A DNA stretch of 64,000 bases from Sphingopyxis sp. Root154 (GCF_001427105.1 NZ_LMGI01000004.1:310001-374000), one strand, 5' to 3'; positions 53,701-60,520 are shown, counted from the stretch's first letter. The notes: generated by a model from the sequence alone, not told the origin. Numbers and translations: made by a program.

Positions 53701-56313
53701 GGCAACCAGTCGGCCGCCACGGGCCTCACCAGCGTTGCATCGGGTGCGACGCTGGGCGGCACGGGCACCATCGGCGGTGACGTGAACATCGCCGATGGCG
53801 CAACGCTCGCGCCGGGCGCGGGGGCGCCGGGTGCGCTCACGATCAACGGCAATCTTGCGCTCGCTTCCGGCGCGACGCTCGGTTTCGAGTTCGGGCAGGC
53901 CAATAATCCGGGCGGCACGCTCAATGACGTGGTCAATGTCGGTGGCAATCTCGTCCTCGACGGGACGCTCGACGTGGCGGTGCCCGCGGGCGGCGCGTTC
54001 GATATCGGGCTGTACCGCGTCATCAACTATGCGGGATCGCTGACCGACAATGGCCTCACCCTCGGGACGATGCCGGCGGGCGCGGATGCTGAGGTGCAGA
54101 CGTCGATCGCAGGCGAAGTGAACCTGATCAACAGGGGATCGGCGACGCTCAACTTCTGGGATGGCGCGGCCGGACCCAAGAATAATGGCGCGATCAACGG
54201 CGGAAACGGCGTCTGGCAGGCGAGCGGCGGCAACGACAACTGGACGGGCGAAGACGGCGCGGTGAACGCAGGCTATGCCGACGGCACTTTCGCTATCTTT
54301 GGCGGCACCGGCGGTACGGTGACGGTCGACAACAGCCTCGGCGCGGTGTCGGTCGCGGGCATGCAGTTCGCGGCGAACAATTATGTGATCGGCGGCGGCG
54401 ACATCGCGCTGACCGGTCCGACCGCGACGATCCGCGTCGGCGACGGCAGCACCGTGGGCGCGGGCTTTGCCGCGACGATCAATTCGGTGATCCGCGGTGC
54501 GGCGCAGCTCGTCAAATCCGATACCGGCACGCTCATCCTCGGCGGCACGAACAGCTATGCCGGCGGCACGCTGATCACCGGCGGCACGCTCCGCATTTCG
54601 AGCGACGCCAATCTTGGTGCCGCAAGCGGCAACGTGACGCTCGACGGCGGAACCTTGGAAACAAGCACGAGCCTTGCCAGCGCGCGCGACATCGTCGTCG
54701 CGAGCAGCGGGACGATGAGGGCCGCTGCCGATACGGTGTTCACCTATAACGGCCTCTTCTCGGGCGCCGGTGTTTTGACCAAAAATGGCACGGGCACCTT
54801 GCTCGTCACTGCCGACAATGGCGGTTTCGGCGGCAGCACGACGGTCGCGGGCGGCACGCTCGCGGTTCAGGGCAGCCTTGGAGGCACGGTAACCGTCGGT
54901 TCGGCGGGCCGCCTCGAAGGCGCCGGGCGCGTCGGCAGCATCGTGAATACGGGTGTCGTCGCGCCGGGGGCGAGCATCGGCGCGTTGACAGTCGCCGGCG
55001 ATTACACCGGCAATGGCGGCATGCTCGAGATCGAGGCCGAGCTTGGCGGCGATATGTCGGCGGCCGACCGGCTGGTGGTGAATGGCGCGACATCGGGGAG
55101 TACCTCGGTAACCATCATCAACCGCGGCGGCCTCGGCGCACAGACCGTCGAGGGCATCAAGATCGTCGATGTCGCCGGCGCATCGAACGGCAGTTTCACG
55201 CTCGATGGCGACTATCTGTTCGACGGCCAGCAGGCGGTGATCGCGGGCGCCTATGGCTATCGCCTCTTCAAGAATGGCGTTGCGACCCCGCAGGACGGCG
55301 ACTGGTATCTGCGTTCGGCGCGGCTCGATGCGACCGGGGAACCCGAAGGACCGCTCTATCAGCCGGGCGTGCCCGTTTACGAAGCCTATGTCGGGGCGCT
55401 GCAGTCGCTGAACCGCCTGCCGACCTTGCAGCAGCGCGTCGGCAACCGGTCGTGGGCGGCCTCGCCGATCGCCGGTGCGGGCCTCTGGGGCCGGTTCGAG
55501 TCCGAACGCCAGCGTCCCGACGCCTTGGTGTCGACCAGCGGCGACGACCGCAAGGTCGACCAGTGGCAGGCGCAGCTCGGGCTCGATGCGGTGCTGGCAG
55601 AGCGCAGAGACGGCGCGGCGCTCGTCGGCGGGCTGACCGCGCATTATGGCAAGGCGGACAGCGCCGTGACGTCGATCTTCGGCGACGGCACGATCGGCAC
55701 GCAGGGCTATGGCGTCGGCGCGACGATGACCTGGTACGGACCGAAGGGCTTTTACGTCGACGGGCAGGTCAAGCTCAGCTGGTTCGACAGCGACTTGGAA
55801 TCGAACATCCTGGGATCGCTTGCTCGCGGCAACAAGGGCGACGGGCAGGCGTTCAGCCTCGAACTCGGCAAGCAGACGCAGCTCGGCCGCAACCTCAGCA
55901 TCACGCCGCAGGTCCAGATGAGCTACGCCAAGGTCAATTTCGACCGGTTCGCCGATCCTTCGGACGCTGCGGTTTCGGTGGCGAAGGGCGAGAGCCTGAA
56001 GACGCGCTGGGGCCTGGCGATCGATCACCAGACGAGCTGGAAGGGCCGGGCGGGCGATACGCGCCGCACGCGCCTCTATAGCGTGATCAACCTCGGCTAC
56101 GAGTGGCTCGACGGCGCCGAGGCCGACGTATCGGGAACGCCGATTGTAAACCGCGACCACCGCCTTTCGGGCGAACTCGGTCTCGGCGGCAGCTATAGCT
56201 GGGGCGACGACCGCTTCACCCTCTATACCGAGGTATCGGGCGACACGGCGATCGCCGACTTCGGTGCTGGCTATAATCTGAAGGGGACAGCGGGCTTCCG
56301 GGTGCGGTTCTAA
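41797..56313 (+). CDS. Giant PATR-type autotransporter (type Va secretion), about 4,838 residues
   Basis: ATG at 41797 with AAAGGA 6 bases upstream. Signal peptide ends at ARA (about residue 44), then EDRYWD. The passenger is Gly/Thr/Asn-rich and built of autotransporter-associated beta-strand repeats (GxGTLxLxGxNxYxGGTxxxGGTL), predicting a very long beta-helix. Two stretches (about residues 2350-2580 and 3045-3230) resemble T5SS/PEP-CTERM-associated repeats. Four further FWDG-W segments start at about residues 2043, 2805, 3454 and 4120, each preceded by a passenger-end-like GNLTLDGT...LYRVFNY block, echoing the N-terminal YWD block. The C-terminal 280 residues (from about 4560) are the autotransporter barrel, ending in FRVRF. 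Likely a surface adhesin or biofilm protein. Most such proteins are 1,000-3,000 residues. Cysteines are few: 268/272, 1178/1196 and 1379/1398. Confidence 0.96.
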   Translation: MTIDSKPAPHIQKGKPLSRRLLCGASLAAVLACAPLSARAEDRYWDANGTAVGSGGTGTWNLANLNWSPNGDGVSGPFAEPWNNGDLDNAVFGSTAGTVTVGVPVTVGNITFSSAGYVLSGSTITLGGPAPTITTNFSNANATINSAIAGSSGLIKAGNGGLILNGANSFTGGITLNNGSIYASSDAALGALSNNITTAAGVTVRLSIAGASTSRAVAIGDGGTLILEGGGAGSALISGNGRVSVAASGVTMSNNLNSYTGQTIFTGCNGTCSARFTSLGNLGEASSLGAPVTVADGTIIFNQQSQYSDSLIYLGDGDSSNRNWDINGNGALIRNQGTGTLEITGDVDISVNGGFYADTADVRLLGVLSGGGFGFSALAGRHVLLGDANIFTGQATLVGEIRVGKLADIGSASSLGAGTTIGLANGTLSYTGAGDTSNREWLINGAANVIRNDGTGALNLSGALVFNPGNPNPDTLALGGSFAGANIFSGVMSGNGNLVADSAGTWVLGGTNVQRGTVTVANGTLRAGVAGAFGNATGFVVNGGTLDLGGFDLVAPSLTGSGGTIALGAQTLTVDAKTTQVFGGSITGSGGLRKTSAGSLTLTGANSYTGATTIGGGRLTLDFSGAGGPASNIISASSALALSGGTLEVLGAGGETNNQSFNGLTVNAGSNTVRTVNGAGGIVNLNLGAITRAGGLVNFVLPTSGAITTSNADGVLGGWATINGSDYAKVVGGGIVAFDASDYTTKDDAATWANGDIISDTANAANTPFFGTVTGNVQLGGLRYTAAAGSNVAIGALNTLGIDGTIIVAPSTLATNQSITGGSLTGSAGGGTLGVQHNGTGILTIGSTIVNNSGATGFAKSGGGIVRLTAANSYTGGTTLSGGRLEVTQLADGGAASSIGASSADAANLVLESGTLVYTGGVDAVTDRGITLVNGGAERAIQVDAGRTVEFSGLVTSPDDAGLTKTGWGTLVLSNAANDYVGVTTITQNPGAGSSTLSVGTLSDGGVASGIGAASGDSANLVISNSARLQYTGATVAIDRGFTLAGGQGGIDVANAATTLTISGVAAGAGSLFKDGAGTLILSGANTYTGDTSVNGGILRAGSAQAFGPTGRMTVNSGATLELGGFNASFLSVIGDGLIDLGGRTLTTGGAGGVFTGRITGTGGYTRTGGFNQTLSGCNNDYTGVTTIGGTLSIDCIANGGQASGIGASSAASPNLAFANGTLVYTGASVSTDRGFAMTGNGNLNVFDAGTTLEFSGNITGAGQLNKDGAGTLVLSGTNNTTGNIRVINGTVRAGSTTALRSGWVSLDDTAGVLLDLDGYNSNVLYLLGGGTTGGNINLDAATLTISNGGGVGVIYGGAISGSGGLVKNGGSFQQLSGCSSSYDGTTVINGGTLAVACLGDGGANSSIGSSSSAADNLVLNGGTLQYVGTGGSTNRRFTLGASTTSKLDASGTGAIAFNHAGPLTFASPNTAQMLTLTGTNTGNNILAAQITNNGTGLTGLAKTGAGTWVLTNGGSTYTGVTNISGGVLAVDKLSDGLLASSIGASSAAASNLIIGNGSTLRYTGAGDSTNRLFTLSQGVTFIESSGTGAIVFTDTGPVTLANINQARTIALGGTNTGNNTLAGSIGNAGSGVTTLAKNDSGNWVLTGNHSYTGSTNVNGGTLFIGGGGTTGSIASAIVNNFGTLGFNRSDVVAYEGQIGGTGTVRQAGIGTTILTGTNLYTGGTTITAGTLQLGGGGTTGSIVGNVANDGLLVFNRSNLFTFAGLVSGSGGVRQTGSGTTVLSGTNSYAGGTSILSGTLQVSADANLGAATGGLNFSSGTLRTTASFASARNTSLSGDGTILTDAGTIFSIDGVISGAGALTKSGTGILTLSGSNSYAGATNVNAGTLLVNGNQSAATGLLTVASGATVGGNGRIGGSVNVLNGGILAPGNSPGTLNIDGNLALAGGSVLNFEFGQADVAGGSLNDLVNVGGNLTLDGTINVNVSAGGNFGGGLYRVFNYGGALVDNGLTLGSMPPGSNVTVQTSVAGQVNLINSGGLSLSFWDGATGPKFNNVVNGGNGTWHLGGADNNWTGADGSINAAYADGTFAIFAGAPGTVTVDNSGGAVTAAGMQFATGNYLIDGGPLTLVDPDSIIRVGDGTAFGAGFVATIAASLTGAVQLVKTDSGTLILGGTNSYTGGTAINGGVLQVSADANFGAAGGALSFDSGTLRVMTDFTSNRDVQLVGAGTVTMGVGANWVLAGDTSGAGLLNVNTGASTVTLTGNAAHTGGTMVAGTGSLLIGNGGTTGTIAGDIINNGNIRFNRSDNSVYAGSITGTGSFAQSGGGTLSLTGNSNWTGSASISGGSGLRVASGNNVTAANQTNVTQGGSLTISGPGSTFTTGLAALTAGNGTVSLNVENGGTFQTSGTLALRTIGGTVGTSDLNIAGAGSLVSADRFDVSTGASAASNIVISGGGTLQTGVASIIGSAAGNTTISTVTITGAGSNWTSSGILLTRNANISVLDGGALNLGAAQIGTIAQGANVMVSGAGSTFTTTDALTLGLIGANANGVLTITDGAQVTAGTGLMLAADAGTTGTVNIGGVEGGAAAAAGFIDGNIIFGPGAGELNFNHTDADYLFANSMSGAGAIGHAAGFTRLTGDSSAFTGTTSVAGGTLVVDGILGGATSGVSVATGGTLGGTGTIGGNVVVLNGNLNPGDVGGIPGMLTIAGNLSLTPAATLNVDFGQANVVGGAYNDLIDVGGDLVLGGTLNVAETPGGSFDPGVYRVINYAGTLTNNGLTVDPGYFVQTSVTNQVNLVNTTGLTMRFWDGVAGAKNDNAITGGDGLWQASTGNDNWTEFDGSANAPFTDAAFAVFSGLPGTVTVDASLGTVTASGMQFASDGYVIDGDPIILTGVQSVIRVGDGTTAGAGYTATIDSALAGASQLVKSDLGTLILTGVNSYAGGTAVNGGTLQISADGNLGDVGGGLGFDGGTLHSTADITSGRAVDLVGTGTLLTDAGTALTMSGAFSGAGNLVKIGAGTLNLRGSSSFDGNTTVNDGRLSITDGGRVSNFRGYIGNAAGQTGEVVVSGPGSSWNNNNHIYVGYSGTGLLTIENGATVSNANGNVGLNAGSTGIVTVSGAGSTWTSSDNLLVGVGGEGSLTVDAGANVINLFGSFAVGQDTGSRGSVIASGAGSSITARQMFVGNYGNGELTIANGAEVSSGPSWIGAIAGSQAVINIGAAAGQGPAAAGALTTPTLTFGDGDGALVFNHIDTGYLFSAGLDSQGAGTHAIQQLAGTTILSGDGSGFTGTTTVSGGTLLVGDQSGAGSLGGAVNVALGGTLGGAGAIGGDVAIADGGALAAGVNGAGTLTINGGLSLAGGSALNFEFGQANVAGGALNDLVNVGGDLVLDGTINVTVPAGGSFGPGVYRVFNYGGALTDNGLDLGTMPGGGQVAVQTAVAGQVNLVNSLGVALSFWDGAIGPKNNSAVNGGDGVWQVAGGSNNWTNATGTVNADYAQDSFAIFSAAPGTVTIDNSGGNVLASGMQFASDGYILTGDALTLTGTAATIQVGDSSAAGVGYTATIAAELTGAAGLVKTDAGTLVLTGANSYAGGTRVAGGTLQIGNGGATGSIGGDIVNNAALVVDRSGTILLDGTISGTGSLTKRGSGLLELTGTNSYGGGTIIDGGTVRVFSDAGLGNAAGVLSLQGGTLQAGASFASTRGFLLGSPDSNAIDVQGFDVTLGGVIGDGPNNGAGNFLDKRGTGTLTLTGANSYSNRTIIAGGTLALASAGTIGAGNLIVGAGTVFDISQTTTGARVIQLGGAGTIALGSKTLTLGLGNSFTDWAGSITDGGIGGGAGGRVVVAAPNGAVRYFGATSYTGGTTVAAGSFELVGNGALYSQGAVTVDGGALFNIAGIAAAGTTIGDLSGAGSVLLGGKTLTFGTASDTALTGVISGNGGALVKQGTGSFTLGGANSYTGATDVLAGTLLVNGNQSAATGLTSVASGATLGGTGTIGGDVNIADGATLAPGAGAPGALTINGNLALASGATLGFEFGQANNPGGTLNDVVNVGGNLVLDGTLDVAVPAGGAFDIGLYRVINYAGSLTDNGLTLGTMPAGADAEVQTSIAGEVNLINRGSATLNFWDGAAGPKNNGAINGGNGVWQASGGNDNWTGEDGAVNAGYADGTFAIFGGTGGTVTVDNSLGAVSVAGMQFAANNYVIGGGDIALTGPTATIRVGDGSTVGAGFAATINSVIRGAAQLVKSDTGTLILGGTNSYAGGTLITGGTLRISSDANLGAASGNVTLDGGTLETSTSLASARDIVVASSGTMRAAADTVFTYNGLFSGAGVLTKNGTGTLLVTADNGGFGGSTTVAGGTLAVQGSLGGTVTVGSAGRLEGAGRVGSIVNTGVVAPGASIGALTVAGDYTGNGGMLEIEAELGGDMSAADRLVVNGATSGSTSVTIINRGGLGAQTVEGIKIVDVAGASNGSFTLDGDYLFDGQQAVIAGAYGYRLFKNGVATPQDGDWYLRSARLDATGEPEGPLYQPGVPVYEAYVGALQSLNRLPTLQQRVGNRSWAASPIAGAGLWGRFESERQRPDALVSTSGDDRKVDQWQAQLGLDAVLAERRDGAALVGGLTAHYGKADSAVTSIFGDGTIGTQGYGVGATMTWYGPKGFYVDGQVKLSWFDSDLESNILGSLARGNKGDGQAFSLELGKQTQLGRNLSITPQVQMSYAKVNFDRFADPSDAAVSVAKGESLKTRWGLAIDHQTSWKGRAGDTRRTRLYSVINLGYEWLDGAEADVSGTPIVNRDHRLSGELGLGGSYSWGDDRFTLYTEVSGDTAIADFGAGYNLKGTAGFRVRF

Positions 56314-56336
56314 GCTGCGGCCGTCGGATTCACGAG

Positions 56337-56373
56337 AGAGCGGACGACCCGGACCTCCCGGAGCGTCCGCTCT
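56337..56373 (+). terminator. Hairpin downstream of the autotransporter gene
   Basis: AGAGCGGACG pairs exactly with CGTCCGCTCT around a 17-base loop, starting 24 bases after the stop; only a short TT follows. Probable terminator. Confidence 0.7.
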
Positions 56374-56792
56374 TCACCGTTGAGGGCCAGAAGCGGACCG
56401 TCTCCAAACGGCCAGCTTAGGCGCAAGAGCGGCCAAGCGGGAAATGCGCCATTCTGCGCGTTGAGTTTATTATCCGGAGGCGCCAAAAAGGAGGCGCTTA
56501 GGTACGATCTGGGTCTGCCCTTGTATGCAATCGAACAGCCACGCTGCCACGGAATTATAAATCAGGAACATCACCCGGGGCAATTTTTTGCTCGATATTT
56601 TTAGCGGTCATCATTGCTTGTCTGCAACATCTCCACGGTCAAATACGCTTGTAGATTAAGATTATCCGACTTCGTGATAATCTTGAGATTCCGCGCTGCT
56701 GGTCGGTCACGTTAAGGTTGCGGCAGGGCGAATCTGGTGTAAATTTTCTTTACACTGCTTGCGCAGGGCGTGTTTTTCGGCAGGATGAGGTC
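56374..56792. other. 419-bp AT-richer gap with two palindromes
   Basis: No gene recognised. A perfect 9-bp hairpin (AAGATTATC, 56658-56666, with GATAATCTT, 56676-56684) and a GTGTAAA/TTTACAC palindrome lie in it. The base composition is noticeably more AT-rich than its surroundings. Confidence 0.6.
56737..56755. promoter_or_regulatory. GTGTAAA-N5-TTTACAC palindrome upstream of the isomerase gene
   Basis: Perfect 7-bp inverted repeat 37 bases upstream of the ATG at 56793, a typical place for a repressor operator. The cognate regulator is not identifiable in the window. Confidence 0.55.
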
Positions 56793-57440
56793 ATGAGTTT
56801 GACCGCAGACCTCTTCTGGTCCTTTCGCTCGCCGTATAGCTACCTCGCTGTCGGCCGCTATCGCGCGCTCGCCGCCAGCCACGACGTGACGATCAACCTG
56901 CGCCCGGTCTATCCGCTCGCGATCCGCCAGCCCGACTTCTTCGAGCGCAACCATCCCAACTGGCTGAGCTATACAGTACGCGACATGATCCGTGTCGCGC
57001 AATTTCATGGCATCCCCTTCGGCCCCCCGCGTCCCGATCCGATCGTGCAGGATCTGGCGACGCGCGCGATCGCGGCCGAGCAGCCCTATATCTATCGCCT
57101 GACCCGCCTTGGGCAGGCGGCGTCGCGGCGCGGCAAGAGCCTCGCCTTCGCCCATGAAGCGGCGCAGCTCATCTGGGGCGGCGCGCAGGACTGGCATCTC
57201 GGCGATCATCTGGCCGCCGCCGCGCGCCGCGCGGGTCTCGACCTTGCCGAACTCGACGCCGAGGCGGTGAGCGAGGCCGAGGTGCTTGATAACGAGATCG
57301 CCGCCAACCAGGTCGCGCTCGAAATCGCTGGCCATTGGGGCGTGCCGACGCTGGTGTTCGATGGTGAGCCCTTTTTCGGGCAGGATCGTATCGAAATGGC
57401 GAAGTGGCGCATGGAACAAAAGGGCCTGCGCCCGCGCTGA
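56793..57440 (+). CDS. 2-hydroxychromene-2-carboxylate isomerase-like (DsbA-fold) protein
   Basis: 215 residues from the ATG at 56793 (GGATGAGG upstream). The N-terminal FRSPYSYLA and the C-terminal WGVPTLVFDGEPFFGQDR match HCCA isomerases, a kappa-class glutathione-transferase relative of the DsbA family used in aromatic (naphthalene) degradation. No aromatic-pathway genes are adjacent, so a general GST-like role is equally possible. Confidence 0.85.
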   Translation: MSLTADLFWSFRSPYSYLAVGRYRALAASHDVTINLRPVYPLAIRQPDFFERNHPNWLSYTVRDMIRVAQFHGIPFGPPRPDPIVQDLATRAIAAEQPYIYRLTRLGQAASRRGKSLAFAHEAAQLIWGGAQDWHLGDHLAAAARRAGLDLAELDAEAVSEAEVLDNEIAANQVALEIAGHWGVPTLVFDGEPFFGQDRIEMAKWRMEQKGLRPR

Positions 57441-57484
57441 TCGGCGCTTGCCGAACCGGGCGTGAAGAGCGCATAGCGCGGCAC

Positions 57485-58237
57485 ATGACGATCGAACCCC
57501 AATATTTCGAAGCGCGCGACGGCGTGCGGCTGGCGTGGCGCGAGATGGGTGAAGGGCGCCCTCTCTTCTTGCTTCACGGCCTGTTTTCGAGCGGCGAGGT
57601 CAACTGGATCAAGTTCGGCACCGCCGCGCGTGTGGCCGCCGAAGGTTGCCGTGTGATCATGCCCGACCTGCGCATCCACGGGTCGAGCGACGCGCCGCAC
57701 GAGGAGGAATATTATCCGCCCGATGTGCTCGTGCGCGATCTTGAAGATCTGGTGGCGCATCTGGGCCTTGCCGACTTCGACCTTGGCGGCTTTTCGCTCG
57801 GCGCGCGCACCAGCGTCCGCGCGGTCGTCGCGGGGATGAAACCGCGCCGACTGATCCTCGGTGGCATGGGGCTGGCAGGGCTTGCCGGCTGGCAGCGGCG
57901 CGGGCAATTCTTCAAGCGCGTCATCGCCGAATATGAGACGGCGAAGCGCGGCGACGACATATGGCTGTCGATCCAGTTCATGAAAACGATGAAGGTCGAT
58001 CGCATCGCGGCGGGGCATTTGCTCGACAGCTTCACCGACACAACGCCCGAGATGCTGGCGGCGATCACGATGCCGACGCTCGTCGTGTGCGGTGCTGACG
58101 ATCAGGACAATGGTTCGGCGCCCGAACTCGTCGCGGCGCTCGCCGACGCGCGGCTCGCGACGATCCCGGGCACGCATATGTCGAGCGTCACCCAACCCGA
58201 GCTGGGCGAGGCGATCGCCGCGTTCCTCGCGGCTTGA
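57485..58237 (+). CDS. Alpha/beta-fold hydrolase
   Basis: 250 residues. Catalytic triad candidates: Ser104 in GFSLG, Asp205/206 in VCGADDQD and His231 in PGTHMSS. The oxyanion segment is LLHGLFSS. Typical esterase/hydrolase architecture with a helical lid; substrate unknown. It follows the isomerase by 44 bases on the same strand. Confidence 0.9.
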   Translation: MTIEPQYFEARDGVRLAWREMGEGRPLFLLHGLFSSGEVNWIKFGTAARVAAEGCRVIMPDLRIHGSSDAPHEEEYYPPDVLVRDLEDLVAHLGLADFDLGGFSLGARTSVRAVVAGMKPRRLILGGMGLAGLAGWQRRGQFFKRVIAEYETAKRGDDIWLSIQFMKTMKVDRIAAGHLLDSFTDTTPEMLAAITMPTLVVCGADDQDNGSAPELVAALADARLATIPGTHMSSVTQPELGEAIAAFLAA

Positions 58238-58312
58238 CCGGACTCGCGCGAAGCGCCTAGCTGTTGCCATGTGCCGCAGAGCGCTGACAAGATATTCCAG
58301 AGGACGCACCCC

Positions 58313-60139
58313 ATGAAAGCCATGATTTCGACGCTGTCGCTTGCCCTGTCGCTCGCGGTGGCGACCCCCGCTTTTGCCCAAACCGCGCCGACGGCCGCAC
58401 CCACCGCCGCCGACGCCGATGCCTTTATCGCGTCGGTCGAAAAGGACCTGTTCGACTATACGGTCGAGGCGAGCCAGGTGAACTGGGTCAACAGCACCTA
58501 TCTGACCGAAGATACCGATGCGATGGCGTCGCGGATCAACGCCGTCGGCACCGAAAAATCGGTCAAATATGCGCTCGAAGCCGCCAAATATAAGGACGTC
58601 GCGGGGCTCAGCGCCGACACGAGGCGCAAGCTCGACATATTGCGCACCGGCATCGTGCTGCCCGCGCCGACGACGCCGGGCGCCGCGACCGAGCTCAACA
58701 CGATCGCGACCGACCTGCAGTCGCAATATGGCAAGGGCCGCGGCACCCTGAATGGCAAGGACATCTCGGGCTCGGACATCGAGGCCGCGATGGGCGACCT
58801 CAAGCACACGCCGGCGCAGTTCGCCGAAATGTGGACGAGCTGGCACGACAAGGTCGGCGCGCCGATGAAGGACGACTATGCCAAGCTGGTCGGCATCGCG
58901 AACGCCGGCGCGAAGGAACTGGGCTTCGCCGACACCGGCGCGATGTGGCGTTCGGGTTACGACATGCCGCCCGAGGAATTCGCCAAGGTCACCGAGAAGA
59001 TCTGGAGCGACATGAAACCGCTGTACGTCGCGCTCCACACCTATGTGCGCTGGAAGCTGAACGAGAAATATGGCGACGCGGTGCAGGCCAAGACCGGCCC
59101 GATCCGCGCCGACCTGCTCGGCAATATGTGGGCGCAGGAATGGGGCAACATCTACCCGCTCGTCGCCCCCGCGGGGACTGGCGACCTCGGCTATGACATC
59201 GGCGACCTCTTGACCGCGCAGGGCAAGGCCCCGCTCGACATGGTCAAGGCGGGCGAGAATTTCTATTCGTCGCTCGGCATGGCGCCGCTGCCCGAAACCT
59301 TCTGGAAGCGCAGCCAGTTCCTGAAGCCCGCCGACCGCGAAGTCGTCTGCCACGCCTCGGCGTGGGATATTGACAACAAGGACGATATCCGCATCAAGAT
59401 GTGCATCAAGGTGAACGCCGACGACTTCATCACGATCCACCACGAACTCGGCCACAATTATTACCAGCGCGCGTACAACAAGCAGCCGTTCCTGTACCTT
59501 AACGGTGCGAACGACGGCTTCCACGAAGCGATCGGCGACTTCGTCGCGCTGTCGATCACGCCGCAATATCTCGTCGACATCGGGCTGCTCGAAAAGGCGA
59601 AAGTGCCCGCCGCCGACAAGGACATCGGCCTGCTGCTCCGGCAGGCGATGGACAAGGTTGCCTTCCTGCCCTTCGGCCTGCTCGTCGACCGCTGGCGTTG
59701 GGGCGTCTTCGACGGCTCGATCCAGCCGGCCGATTACAACAAGAAATGGACCGAGCTGCGTACGCAGTATCAGGGCATCGTCCCGCCGGGCGAACGGCCG
59801 GCGAACGCGTTCGATGCGGGTGCGAAATTCCATATCCCGGGCAACACCCCCTACACGCGCTATTTCCTCGCGCGCGTGCTGCAGTTCCAATTCTATCAGG
59901 CCGCGTGCAAGCAGGCGGGATGGAAGGGCCCGCTCCACCGCTGTTCCTTCTATGGCAACAAGGAGGTCGGCGCGAAGCTGAACGCGATGCTCGAAATGGG
60001 CGCGTCGAAGCCGTGGCCCGATGCGCTGCAGGCATTCACCGGCAGCCGCGAAATGTCGGGCAAGGCGATGGCCGATTATTTCGCGCCGCTGAAGACGTGG
60101 CTCGACGCGCAGAACAAGGGCAAGCCGCAGGGCTGGTGA
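58313..60139 (+). CDS. M2-family metallopeptidase (angiotensin-converting-enzyme-like dipeptidyl carboxypeptidase)
   Basis: 608 residues with a signal peptide (ending PAFAQ), so periplasmic. Zinc site HELGH at His377-His381, with third ligand Glu405 in the downstream GFHEAIGDF. Length and motifs fit the bacterial M2 family, which releases C-terminal dipeptides. It ends in a strong terminator. Start at the ATG 58313; an upstream GTG at 58271 would precede the signal peptide and is unlikely. Confidence 0.93.
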   Translation: MKAMISTLSLALSLAVATPAFAQTAPTAAPTAADADAFIASVEKDLFDYTVEASQVNWVNSTYLTEDTDAMASRINAVGTEKSVKYALEAAKYKDVAGLSADTRRKLDILRTGIVLPAPTTPGAATELNTIATDLQSQYGKGRGTLNGKDISGSDIEAAMGDLKHTPAQFAEMWTSWHDKVGAPMKDDYAKLVGIANAGAKELGFADTGAMWRSGYDMPPEEFAKVTEKIWSDMKPLYVALHTYVRWKLNEKYGDAVQAKTGPIRADLLGNMWAQEWGNIYPLVAPAGTGDLGYDIGDLLTAQGKAPLDMVKAGENFYSSLGMAPLPETFWKRSQFLKPADREVVCHASAWDIDNKDDIRIKMCIKVNADDFITIHHELGHNYYQRAYNKQPFLYLNGANDGFHEAIGDFVALSITPQYLVDIGLLEKAKVPAADKDIGLLLRQAMDKVAFLPFGLLVDRWRWGVFDGSIQPADYNKKWTELRTQYQGIVPPGERPANAFDAGAKFHIPGNTPYTRYFLARVLQFQFYQAACKQAGWKGPLHRCSFYGNKEVGAKLNAMLEMGASKPWPDALQAFTGSREMSGKAMADYFAPLKTWLDAQNKGKPQGW

Positions 60140-60162
60140 GCCGGACGATCGACGATAAGTGG

Positions 60163-60195
60163 AAAGGCCGGGGCGGCGACGCCCCGGCCTTTTTC
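60163..60195. terminator. Rho-independent terminator between the M2 peptidase and ArsR genes
   Basis: A 13-bp perfect stem (60163-60175 with 60180-60192) around a GCGA loop, with five T residues on the plus strand. On the minus strand the A-run becomes TTT, so it can stop both convergent transcripts. It touches the ArsR stop codon. Confidence 0.92.
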
Positions 60196-60520
60196 ATTGC
60201 GCCTCGACCGCCTGTTTGAAGCGCGCGAGCCGCGCGCTCGCCGCCGCGGCGTGCGGACCGATCCAGCGATCGTGGATGTCCTGGATCGGCACCGCGTTGA
60301 GGTGGTTCCAGCGCTCGCGCCCGCGGCGCTCGGCGATCACCAGCCCCGCATCCTCGAGCACCTTCAGATGTTGCATCACCGTGCAGCGGTCGATGTCGGA
60401 AAAATGGCCGCACAGTGCGCCGGTCGTCAGCGGCTGATCCTTCAGATCGTCGAGAATCTGGCGCCGGATCGGCGAGGCGAGCGCCTTGAAGGTCGCGTCG
60501 AACTGGTCGTGAATTGACAT
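60194..60520 (-). CDS. ArsR-family (helix-turn-helix) regulator
   Basis: 108 residues from the ATG at 60520. Winged helix typical of ArsR/SmtB proteins (LASPIRRQILDDLKDQ, CTVMQHLKVLEDAGLV). No metal-binding cysteine motif of the arsenite type is evident. It is divergent from an SRPBCC gene; ArsR plus an AHSA1/SRPBCC protein is a recurring pair. A palindrome lies across its start. Confidence 0.9.
   Translation of the reverse strand: MSIHDQFDATFKALASPIRRQILDDLKDQPLTTGALCGHFSDIDRCTVMQHLKVLEDAGLVIAERRGRERWNHLNAVPIQDIHDRWIGPHAAAASARLARFKQAVEAQ

Noticed and set aside
42250..54850. Short DNA repeats resembling a CRISPR or satellite array
   Set aside because: The repeats keep one reading frame, vary in spacing and encode beta-strand repeats; there are no constant-length spacers and no cas genes.
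51859..56160. A 1,433-codon open frame on the minus strand inside the autotransporter gene
   Set aside because: It lacks any recognisable domain, is rich in Arg, Ala and Asp as expected from the complement of Gly/Thr/Asn-rich codons, and the plus-strand frame is a clear autotransporter. It is an artefact of GC-rich repetitive coding.
57206..59938. A 910-codon minus-strand frame across the isomerase, hydrolase and M2 peptidase genes
   Set aside because: It runs antisense to three well-supported genes with intact catalytic motifs and has no domain of its own.
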